A DNA stretch of 64,000 nucleotides from Melanocharis versteri (Eukaryota; Chordata; Aves; Passeriformes; Melanocharitidae), in the NCBI GenBank assembly GCA_013397845.1, contig VZTG01002000.1, positions 397,477 to 461,476 on the forward strand, given 5' to 3'. Made by a program: the position numbers and the translations under genes. The notes under the pieces were generated by a model that saw nothing but the letters and a program-made list of their open reading frames with translations, did not search any database and was not told the origin of the DNA. Shown here piece by piece: positions 54,823 to 64,000 of the stretch (the first letter of the stretch is position 1; each line of letters begins with the position of its first letter).

Positions 54823-55903
54823 CTGTAATGGAATAACAACAAAACAAAAAAATCAGTAGTACAATCAGTATTATAACTTCTTGTATTCTGCCTTTTCATT
54901 AGTCCTCCAGCAGCCTATTCGAGGGTGTCATTTCTGAGAAAACTAGAAAAATGCTGATTGCACATATCATAGCAATCTCGTGAATCAATTATTTGCTCTC
55001 ATGTGCTTGTGGAACTTCTTTATTCCACTGATTATAATCACCCCATTTCTAACCCTGAGATTAACTTAGTTGCTTAGAGCATGGTGCTAATAACACCAAG
55101 GTCTGGGTTCAATCCCTGTATGGGCCATTCACTTAGGAGTTGGACTTGATGAACCTTGGGGGTCCCTTCCAACTCAGTATTCAGTGATCCTGTGAAAATA
55201 AATCCCATATTTACCCCCTTTACAAAGTAAATTGGACAGTGAGATATTTTCAGTTATCAACAATTTTGGAAGATGACCTTTCTTGTCAGTGGAAAGACAA
55301 ATCCTGGGTTGAATTTGGTTTTAGACATAGTATTGTCTAAAAGCATTCTTCCTCAGGAGGCAAATCCTATGGGTGCTTACACACATTTTATCTGTGTCTT
55401 GGGCAAGAAAATTCTCACTGTTTTTCCTCTGTGTAATGTAAAACAACTCAAAGTACTGTGCAACATCCTTTTTAAAGAAGTCATTCACTCCATTTTAAAC
55501 CATCAACAAAGGCTTTTGACAGAGTGAGAAGGAGCTTACCTGAAACTCCATGAATGGATAATGGTACCAACCAGGCTCACAGGATGGGCCAAACTGTGAC
55601 GTTTCAGCCATGTCATTATTAAGAGCATGGGGACCTTAAGGAAGTCACTACAACAGCAGGCACGGACAGAGGCACTGTCCTTATCAAGGCAGCCATGTGC
55701 TGAATGCACTTTGGGGAGGTACCCACTGCACCCCTCCTCTTGCAGCACTAACTCGCTGGCTTGGGAGGGCACCTCCACAACCTGGGAGGTTAATTGGAGC
55801 AAATTCCTTGCTCTTTTGCTCATTCATGCAGTACTTTTTGATCCGCTATTAGACATAATTTGTAAAAGTATACTATCCCTGAGAAAATGTTAGCACCCTC
55901 TAC
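54823..55903 (-). other. MYO3B: MYO3B intron between motor end and neck (1081 bases)
   Basis: Bordered by GTAGAG and CCATTACAG. It carries the tRNA-derived SINE at 55055-55195 and a GC-richer part at about 55540-55830. In that part a cryptic donor TTTCAG|GTAAGC sits at about 55540 on the minus strand, after a 95-codon ORF with no recognisable similarity. Confidence 0.7.
55055..55195 (+). mobile_element. tRNA-Ile-derived SINE with CR1 tail (TguSINE1-like)
   Basis: The first 73 bases (55055-55127) align along their length to tRNA-Ile with an AAT anticodon: TTAGAGCATGGTGCTAATAA is the D-arm to anticodon part, GGTTCAATCCC is the T-arm and internal promoter box B, and TGGGCCA the 3' acceptor strand. 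Directly attached is a CR1 3' end (GTTGGACTTGATGAACCT, GGGTCCCTTCCAACTC) finishing in two 8-bp units ATTCAGTG and ATCCTGTG. This head-plus-tail design is that of the CR1-mobilised SINE described from zebra finch. The 5' acceptor strand has decayed, so it is not a tRNA gene. It lies antisense to MYO3B. Confidence 0.85.
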
Positions 55904-56015
55904 CTTGGTTTTCCCAATAATCCAGTTGTCCAGTTTAGATTTCTCCAAAATGGCAAGACAGTTTTCTCTGCTACCAAGGGGAGTCTCGTGTGCCTTGAAT
56001 GCAAGGTAGTAATAC
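55904..56015 (-). CDS. MYO3B: MYO3B exon: C-terminal end of the myosin motor head
   Basis: This exon encodes the last part of a class III myosin motor head. It starts with one base that completes a split codon, then 37 codons. It opens with YYYLAFKAHETPLGS and closes with KLDNWIIGKTK, the usual converter-side motif just before the lever arm (GKTK followed by VFLK in the next exon). The acceptor reads TTGCAG|G and the donor AAG|GTAGAG. The 112 bases end on a codon boundary, matching the phase-0 start of the next exon at 54822. Class III myosins are actin motors with an N-terminal kinase, working in hair-cell stereocilia and photoreceptors. The kinase and the rest of the motor are not in this window. 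Class III is very likely; MYO3B rather than MYO3A rests on the IQ and tail exons. Confidence 0.9.
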
Positions 56016-57433
56016 CTGCAAAATGACAAAGAAATAATTGAATTGACAATCAATATGTACTTCCACTGTTTTTCCCTAGCTCTGAGCTTTATCTCTAGAA
56101 TTAATAGGCCAAATTCTCCATTATACTCAGTTCTCCTCATAAATCATGACACAGCTGTCATGAATAGATTTTTGAACATATAAATGATTAGGATAAACAA
56201 TTACTTGGAATGGTCAATTTTAGAAGTCTGGAGCAGACCCATACTAAACAATATTGTCTTTTATTTTGTCCATGTTCCCTTGCAAAGAACAGGTCCTAAC
56301 AATCATGTTAAATAACATATAGCTAATGAAAAGGGGACGCAAACATGTTTGAACTGAATTAAGAACCAATCCCTTCCTACCTGTAGAGCCATTATGCATT
56401 AATGATGACTGGTTTTATAGTATTTAAGTAAACTTACTTGCAAACAATTCTGTTGAGTAACAGCAAGAACATGTACCAATTAGTTTACAAATTTAAGGTT
56501 ATTTTAGCACAAATACACTGTTAGATGTAGCAACTGCTACCTCAGCTCTCATTTATTAACTGCCATGTGTTGTCTTGGTATTAAGTTATACTTCTAAAGG
56601 TGCTACTTTATTTACATTGTGATTGAGAGGAAATGGCAGGTTGAGCAAACTATTCTACTAATTATTAGCATGGGGAAGAGCCATCAGATGTTCTTTAAAA
56701 CATGAAGAGAAGAATTTGATCAGTGAATCTCAAAGACAGATTCCTCTGTAGCTACATAGAGTCAAGAAAATATCCCACCTTATGCTGAAGAAAACATGGA
56801 GAAGCAATTAGAAAATTCAGAATTCTGCAAGACTTTTTTTTTTTTAAATCAGGAGAATATGATTTTCAAATATTAGCTCCAGTTAATCTCTAGATATTAG
56901 CTCCAGTTGTCACAAGAAAGAAAAAAAGTACCACTAAAATAGTCAATAAAGATCAAACAGGAACAAAATGACATCTGAAGGGAGAAGCACTGGAGTAAGT
57001 TCTGGACCAGAGACACAGATATTCACCAACTGGAGACATTGCTGACTCTGAATAATGATAGGAGATTACGTATTACTGAGTTATTTTTAATGCAGTGACT
57101 TTCTCAACAATGTGATATTGCAAATTCTTTAGCTAAGTCTTTCAAAATATCAACTCATGTCTTTTAGTAGGTTTGGAGAAACACGGTGTATTTAAAAGAA
57201 AAAAGTACATTTCCTCCACCTTATTACTTAAGTTAATAATGCCAGTTTTTACAAAACAAACGGTACTAAGTTGCACTTATAAAACTCAGATTTAAAATAT
57301 ATTTATCAACTAATTTGTGACAGCATACAATTCCAACAGATAGCTGACAGATATACAGGGGAAGTTACACTAATAGTAAATTGCTGTTTGCTTCAAAAGC
57401 CAGTTCAGATTGCCATGTTAGTTACACATATAT

Positions 57434-57455
57434 GAGAGGGAGGGAGGGAGGGAAG

Positions 57456-57487
<32 letters not shown>
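57434..57487. repeat. Compound (GGGA)n-(GGCA)n microsatellite
   Basis: A GGGA array passes directly into about seven to eight GGCA units. Purine-rich tetranucleotides like this are usually highly variable in length. Confidence 0.95.
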
Positions 57488-57488
<1 letters not shown>

Positions 57489-57723
57489 ATAAAGGAAGGA
57501 TTCAAGTGAGTGACACTGTTCGTTCATGTATCTTTTAAGGTACGTTATTGATGGGAATTCTAAAACCACGGAACAGTTTTTAGATGGCAGTGATACAATA
57601 AAATATTCAAGTGAAATCTCATAATTTTTAATCTAGCTCATCATTGACATTCCACTTACTGAAAAGTTGACTTATTTGTGACAAACATCTGAGTAAAAAG
57701 TATTTTTGAGCCGTGTGATTTAC

Positions 57724-57828
57724 CTGCCTGACTATACCATTTTGTTTATGACAAACGTCACTATCTCTCAAGCGCAGTACCCTCTCCAATAGCTCTCTTT
57801 CATGATCTAGAATGTAGTTGCCTTGATG
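57724..57828 (-). other. Exon-like 35-codon segment, unrecognised
   Basis: Exactly 105 bases lie between a weak acceptor (TTTTTTTGGAG) and a good donor (GGCAG|GTAAAT). They are open in one frame: HQGNYILDHERELLERVLRL, then DSDVCHKQNGIVRQ. The peptide looks protein-like, charged and helix-forming, but I do not recognise it. The flanking MYO3B intron is phase 2, and in that frame the segment meets TAG after six full codons. If spliced in, it would therefore act as a stop-carrying exon rather than add sequence. It could also be a relic of another gene, or chance. Confidence 0.2.
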
Positions 57829-58130
57829 CTCCAAAAAAACCCGTAAATAAAACAATGGTTATTTTTCTTATCAAATCCTGTCTTAAAAAATATTTTTATA
57901 AATTTAAATTTATCTATAGTCTAAGAAAGCAAGCTATTCAGAATGACAAAAACTTTACAAACCATGGGAATAATTACAGTTTCTTTATGTAAACATATTG
58001 TCTCCCAATATTTATTAAAAACTTCGTCTAAATGGTGATTTTCCAAAAATTTTGATTGATCTAACCACTGCACAGAAGACACAGGTACCTGATTAAATAT
58101 ACTTACTCTTGCTTTCCAGTTATGTCATCA

Positions 58131-58386
58131 AATCACAGAATATTCTTAGTTAGAAGGGATGCACAAGGATCAGCAGGTCCAACTCCTGGCCTTGCACAGG
58201 ACATCTCCAAGAGTCACACCAGGTGCCCAAAAACATTGTCCAAATGCTTTTTGAACTCTGTCAGGCTGGTGCTGTGACCACTTCCCTGGGGAGCCTGTTC
58301 CGGTGCCTGACCACCCTTTGGGTGAAGAACCTTTTCCTGATATCCAACCTAAGCCTCTCCTGGCACAACTTCAGGCCACTCCCTCA
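58131..58386 (-). mobile_element. CR1 LINE 3' fragment
   Basis: Plus strand starts AATCACAGAATATTC and continues CCAAGAGTCACACCAGGTGC, CTGTGACCACTTCCCTGGGG and GGTGAAGAACCTTTTCCTGA, ending near CAGGCCACTCCCTC. It matches the first 260 bases of the copy at 63201 closely, so it is the same subfamily but more 5'-truncated. Orientation is that of MYO3B. Confidence 0.93.
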
Positions 58387-61300
58387 GCAGAAGTAAGGCA
58401 GAAATGACTGTAGTCATCAGAAATAAGGACTACCAATATGAGACTGGCTATTTATTTTTGATTATTTCTCCTCCAGAACTCCTTTCATAGTGCGCATTCT
58501 GCACCATAAAAGGTCTCTAGATTTGTGTTCCAAAGCTCAAATCCACGTGTTTTGTGGGTATTTTAAAATAAACACTTTGGTTTAGTGCCTGCTTTTGCAA
58601 CTGAATCACATAACTACAGACACCCAAGTAGTTTGACACAATGTACTTGGCATAATTGTATGGCAGCACAGCATGTGCCCCATAGGGTCATCCACTCGTT
58701 TTATCTAATTTAAAATCCTTGTACAGCAATGGACCCTATGGAAAATTTTGGAGGAGGGTAAAATGTTTCACCTTAATGTATCTGGCAAAAGCATGGAAAT
58801 ATTGTACATGGTGAAATGGTAGGGAATATGCCTGAAAAAAAGCTTTGGGGTATATACAACTACAACTGCTCATTTTGATTTACTGGTCTAATTTCATCTC
58901 TATGATATTTATGTAAATCTACTGTGCAGAGATCACAGAGTGACCTCTACTTGCAATGTACCACGAAGAAACCAGAAACTTATTTTCTGAAAAGTAAGGC
59001 TAGAAATCACATTTGCTTTCAGATGAGATGAAAATTTCACAACTCTACCTTTTAATTTCCATATTTGCACTTGTTATTTCAGAATGAAATGTGGTAGTCA
59101 GGAATATTTCAGTTTTCTTCTACATTAAACCAATACTTTTATTGCTATTTTAAAAAATATAGTTTATGGTGCTTCATGCACTATTTCATAAACATGCATA
59201 TATTTGTGCAAAAAATATATTATATTCCTGGCTTATACATTCTGCTTGAAAATTTCCTACACATGGCACACACTCATCTACATGTTTCCTAAAAGTACTT
59301 GACTAATCACATTCTCAGTAGCAGTAAGACTATGGAGGAGAAAAGCAATTTCCCCTCAGAACTGATTTCTCAAACCTGATGAAACTCTGGAATTTGGCAT
59401 TTCTTAACTAGTGGTTTTTACTCTGCAATACATACTATTCTTCATGGAGTGAATATTATTTCAGAAAAAACATACACTAAAATGGGACTAACTGTATTTA
59501 CTAGTCATTAGAAATAAACCAACATTTTTAAAAAGTTGAATGTAACTTCAGACTGCAAAGCTAGGACATGCAGAAGTAAGGTTAAATGCTAAAGACATCC
59601 AAGTATGCTAAGACATGGAAAACTTCAGAAAGATGCAATGAACCAGGCATTTTAGTGTTGGTGGTTTCAGGTTAAATAAACTGATTGTAAACAAATGGTT
59701 CAATTTCCCACCCCTCTCTAAAGGCTAAACTGTGGAACTGTTCAATAAAATGCATTTAAACAGCACCATTAACTACTATACCAGTGTCTCTCACTGAAGT
59801 TCCTTCACATTCCAGACTTAAAGACTGCATCAATTCTACATAATTAACTCAAAACAGTAATGATTAACCCTTTTTCTCTTTAAAAAAACAATCCTTGTAC
59901 TAAAATATAGTGGCCTGAGATGGATAATGGATAATGACACGTGAAAAGCATGAGGTGCAAAATCCTTTCTAGCCAGACCACAAGCAACAGTAGGAAGATT
60001 CTCAACATCACAAAATAATTTTTTCCTTCTCAGCCCTGGAACTGGAAAGTTTAAAAAACCTACAGTTTTTTTAAAACTTAAACAGCTGTAAAATAACTTC
60101 CAAAAATTTCTAACTTGTATTGTCGTATCTCATCTCTTTCAGAAACTTTCAAATCTGAATTCACAAAAATAATTACATTTGACTCTATATATTGAGAGCA
60201 TAAATAAACAAACATAAATAAAAATGATACAACATCTAAGATATTCTTGAAATTCAGTAACAGATACCTAGCACTCACGCTGTAAATCATCAGACAAATA
60301 TAGAATCACGGAAATACTCTCAGAAAAGCATAATTTGGTCCAATGTGTATATGCTATTCATAAGCAGCTACCAGACTTTCCACTCCTGAAGTTTTCCTAT
60401 TGTCTCCCTCTTGCAACCATTTACCAGTGTTCTGTGAATGGGAAAAGTCTAGAAAGTGCATATGGAAGGTACAGTAGTTTACCATATTTAAAGTATGGGA
60501 ACATTTTATAAATCTGGTGAAATCTTAAAGCCACTGAAACAAATAAACATTTCCATGGATAACAGTAAAATCAAGGTATCAGGCAATGTTAAAATTTTGT
60601 TTACAGAAATCACTTATGAACTTTGGTATAGTGCAGGTTTACTGTTAAAAGTAGGCTTGCATTAAAAATGCATCATTTAAAAAGGGAGCATTCTTCCTCT
60701 GCAGCAAATCTGTCAACTTCTAATTTAATTCAGTGCTTCCCTGATTTTGCATAATAAGCAAGTGTATCACCACTGAATTTTTGGTGTTAGAAGAAAGCAC
60801 TTACTGAGGTTATATGTTTTACAGGATTTTGTAATGTTTGACCAGTTTTTATTCCTAGCTTCACTCAATGCAAAACGTGACTTATTCAGGCCAATGAGGC
60901 TTTATATGGTCATGAGAAATGCAACACTGGTGGTTTAGAAACGGTGTATACCATGAGGACTAACAGTGACCTGATGCAAATTTGCCCTGTGCGATTGAAA
61001 AAGCAGAACCAGCCTCACTGGGATCACTGTTACAGTAATAGCACTGTTATTGCCATGAGTGTATGATCTGAGTAACATCATCTGACTACTGTGGAATAGG
61101 TAATGCTTATAGTAAAAGTTTATCCTGCATCTTAGTGCAGTACAAGAAACTTTAATGGCTAACATAAACAGGCAGAGAAGAAAAAAGACAATCCTTAAAC
61201 TTGTGCAAAAGTTCTCAACACATTCCTATGAGCTTATGAGGCATTACAAGCATGACAGCATTTAGTACCACCGGCCTACAGAGCCCCTTATCTTTCAACC

Positions 61301-63200
61301 CACTGTACAGTATATGCCACACAAAAGGAGGATCCAGCTGGAGGATATGTGACGAGGACACACCTGCACACCACCTCATGTCATGTGAAGCTCCAGGGGC
61401 ACTCAGCAAGGAGTGTTCCATCCAGGGGGACCTTCAGTGCAGGTCCCCATAAGAAAGCAGTGCCTGGTCACCACATGACCCTACATTCCAGGCACACCTG
61501 GTTGACTAATCAAGTTAATAACCTGTATCTAAAAGCTGAGATTCCAGCCTGAAAGAGGGGCCATGTTGCTTCACAGCAAACATAAGACAGATGCATGATG
61601 TCATGGGGTGCAAGGCAGAGCCAAGGGAGACAAAGTGTCTAAGACTTGACAGGGATACAGTGTTTACAGGGACTGCAGATTACATTTTCCTACTTTAAGT
61701 AAAAGAATATGTATATTTATATACATAAAACAGATGGTAATATACTTGGCTGAAGAAACATTGTGTGAATGAGTTACAATTAAGCCCTCTCCTTACCATC
61801 TGTTTTTTAACCCAATGAACTACATCCAGGTTTGCAAATAATCTGCTCTACATGAAAACAGAAGACAGTAAAGAGTAACATTAGACAGAGCTTTATCTTT
61901 TGTTTACCTCCCACCTGATAAACTATGAATGAGTCTGTTCCCTGCCTTTGATTGTTTTGTCCTCATATTTCCTGCTAAGAGTTTACAAAACAGCATTATT
62001 GAACAGGCAGATAAGAAGCACACCTATTTGTTTAATAACATCAAGGGAGAAAAAATGCTGGCTCATCCATTTTGTTGTTCAGTTGCTCAAAAGGATCAAA
62101 ATACCAATTAACTTGCTGGCTTAAAAAATCTTTGATATCCTTACATTTACTGACATTTTGAAACTCTTCTTCATACTTGCCTAATGTCTTTTTGATTATG
62201 AACAAAGAAGTGCCAATCTGTTTAGCATTTGACCTGTTTTCTCAAACATTTTTATGTATTCAACTACTTAGTTCCTGAAAACACTTGACTAGTCATAGCT
62301 GTAAGTTGAAGAAAAATGTTTCTTGTTCCACTGATAGCTTTTTAAAGTATTGTTTGATTTTATTTGCAAGAGCAAAAGAGAATAGAATTTCTTTTAAACT
62401 AAAGCATGAGCTAAACAAAGGAGAAAGAACATCCCCTCTCCCGCCCCCGCTTATATTCTGAACTCAGAAGTCTTTTTTGCTGTTGTAGAAATTACTAAAT
62501 CTACTTCCCTCTCCTTCCCTTTTCTTTCCTTAACAAATTACACCAAGTTGGACAAAAACCTGGGGAGCAATTGACAAGATGTTAACCACAACTTGCTCTT
62601 ATCTGCAGGAATGGAAAGCTACAGTCAATGCTGTTTTTATTACCATTACTTTTCAAGGTTGTACTCAAATTCAGCATGTTTTTGAATGAAAAGGATCTCC
62701 TGATAAGAGAAGTCTCAATTTCATCTCAATTTACACTAATTTCTCTGGAGTTAATCTTAGTTCACTTATGTGTAAATTGAATAAAAGTTAAGGTTAATAA
62801 TTCCGCTTTCAGCCTCTTCAGGATGTTGCAAAGATATGTTAATGATCATAAAAATTAATCCGTTAAATGTGCTTTAGAATGGTGTGACCTCTCTAAAATT
62901 AGTCATATAACATAAAAAAAGTTGGTAAAGATCATGTCTGAAAATTAAATTGCCTTGATGGACAAATAAACATGTTAGTTACCCTTCCTGGTATATATAA
63001 TCTGTAGTGTTTTTCCATTACATATTCATTGGGTGTACTAATATATTATATATCAGAAAAACTAATAATTTTTCAGAATTAATTTATTAAACTCTGGTTT
63101 ATCATTCAAGGTATCTGAATGCACTAGTTTACAAGCATAAATCTATGCCATCTCTGGATTTTAGAAAGGACTATGAAACTGTTTTCCCTTTAGCATTATA

Positions 63201-64000
63201 TCACAGAATCACAGAATATGCTGAGTTAGAAGGGACCCATAAGAATCATCGAGTCCAACTCCTGGCCCTGCAGAGCACCACCCCCAAGAGTCACACCATG
63301 TGCCCAAAAACATTGTCCAGATGCTTCTTGAGCTCTGTCAGGCTTGGTGCTGTGACCACTTCCCTGGGGAGCCTGTTTCAGTGCCTGACCACCCTTTGGG
63401 TGAAGAACCTTTTCCTGATATCCAACCTAAGCCTCCCCTGACACCACTTCAGGCCATTCTGTTGGGTCCTGTCACTGGTCACCAAGAGATCAGTGTTGCC
63501 CCTCCTCTTCCCTTCATAAGGAAGTTGTAACTGAAGTGAGGTCTCCCCTCAGAGTCCTCCTCTCCAGGCTGAACAGACCAAGTGACCTCAGCCGCCCTTC
63601 ACATGGCTCCCCCTCAAGGCCCTTCACCATCTTCATTGTGCTCCTTTGGACACTTCTCTATAGTTTAACACCTTACACTGTGGTGGCCGAAACTGCACGT
63701 AATATTGAAGGCGAGGCCGCCCCAGAGCAGAGCAGAGCAGAGCAGGACAATCCCTCCCTTGCCCGGCTGGCGATGCTGTGCCTGATGCCCCCCAGGACAT
63801 ACTCGGCCTTCCTGGCTGCCCGGGCACTGCCGACTCACATTCAACTCTCCAGTGACCGGGACCTCCAGGTCCCTCTCTGTGGCACTGCTCTCCAGCACCT
63901 CACTCCCCAGTCTGTCTGTACATCCAGGGTTGCTCCATCCCAAGTGCAGAACCTGGCACTTTCCCTTGCTGAACTTTATACGGTTGGTGATATCCCAGCC
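63201..64000 (-). mobile_element. CR1 LINE, at least 800 bases, cut by the window end
   Basis: Plus strand starts TCACAGAATCACAGAATATG and runs as reverse-complement CR1 to the last base (GCTGAACTTTATACGGTTGG near the end). The minus strand shows ORF2 C-terminal remnants in more than one frame (63633-63827 and 63665-63943), so it is inactive here. It is the longest member of the subfamily seen in the window, and its 5' limit is unknown. Confidence 0.94.

Larger units (their letters stand above)
56016..64000 (-). other. MYO3B: MYO3B intron upstream of the last motor exon (partial)
   Basis: At least 8 kb without a recognisable motor exon. The preceding exon must end with two bases of a codon. 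I checked several candidate donors on the minus strand (near 56385, 57723, 59048, 60790, 61795) and each gave a stop or a non-myosin frame. The stretch holds two CR1 copies and a microsatellite. Confidence 0.6.

Noticed and set aside
55055..55127. A functional tRNA-Ile gene
   Set aside because: The 5' acceptor strand does not pair with the 3' strand, one base is missing against the normal tRNA, and a CR1 tail is attached; it is a SINE head.
35638..56015. Assigning the gene to MYO3A
   Set aside because: The neck words GWLGARRYK and AWRGYEARRK and the TSNQSS tail start fit remembered MYO3B better; MYO3A differs in this part.
59040..59110. Candidate upstream motor exon ending at a GTAGAG donor
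   Set aside because: The phase would fit, but the translated residues do not resemble the myosin head segment expected before YYYLAF.
60298..60350. Possible CR1 tail (AGAATCACGGAAATAC)
   Set aside because: Only the first dozen bases resemble CR1; the following landmarks are absent or too degraded.
63633..63943. Minus-strand ORFs as genes
   Set aside because: They lie within the CR1 at 63201-64000 and are its frameshifted coding remnant.

Overview
This is vertebrate nuclear DNA from a bird, most likely a perching bird (passerine). It is AT-rich, has split genes with GT-AG introns, and carries several 5'-truncated CR1 LINEs whose 3' ends show the 8-bp CR1 tail repeat. It also holds one SINE with a tRNA-Ile-like head and a CR1 tail, the structure known from the zebra finch family TguSINE1. 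There are no bacterial operons, CRISPR arrays or phage genes.

One protein-coding gene is supported, on the minus strand: a class III myosin, best matched to MYO3B. Six exons are visible, read from high to low coordinates: 56015-55904 (end of the motor head), 54822-54660 (converter/lever-arm start and IQ1), 53963-53883 (IQ2), 45105-44985 (IQ3), 36724-36661 and 35776-35638 (start of the tail). All six join in one frame with matching intron phases and GT-AG borders. The kinase domain and most of the motor lie beyond 64000. The end of the tail lies in unrecognised exons below 35638 or beyond position 1.

Layout: 1-35637 is the 3' side of the gene, probably a long intron, with four CR1 fragments (about 3952-4570, 15621-15790, 24600-25260, 30811-31637) and no firm exon. 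35638-56015 holds the six exons and five introns; one intron carries a CR1 (48688-48846) and another the SINE (55055-55195). 56016-64000 is upstream intron with two CR1 copies (58131-58386, and 63201 to the window end) and a compound microsatellite (57434-57487). All seven clear CR1 copies lie in the same orientation as the gene.

The points most worth following are the third IQ exon, whose skipping would shift the frame into a stop, the intronic SINE as a lineage marker, and a few exon-like open segments with splice signals. I see no evidence of a new multi-gene system.
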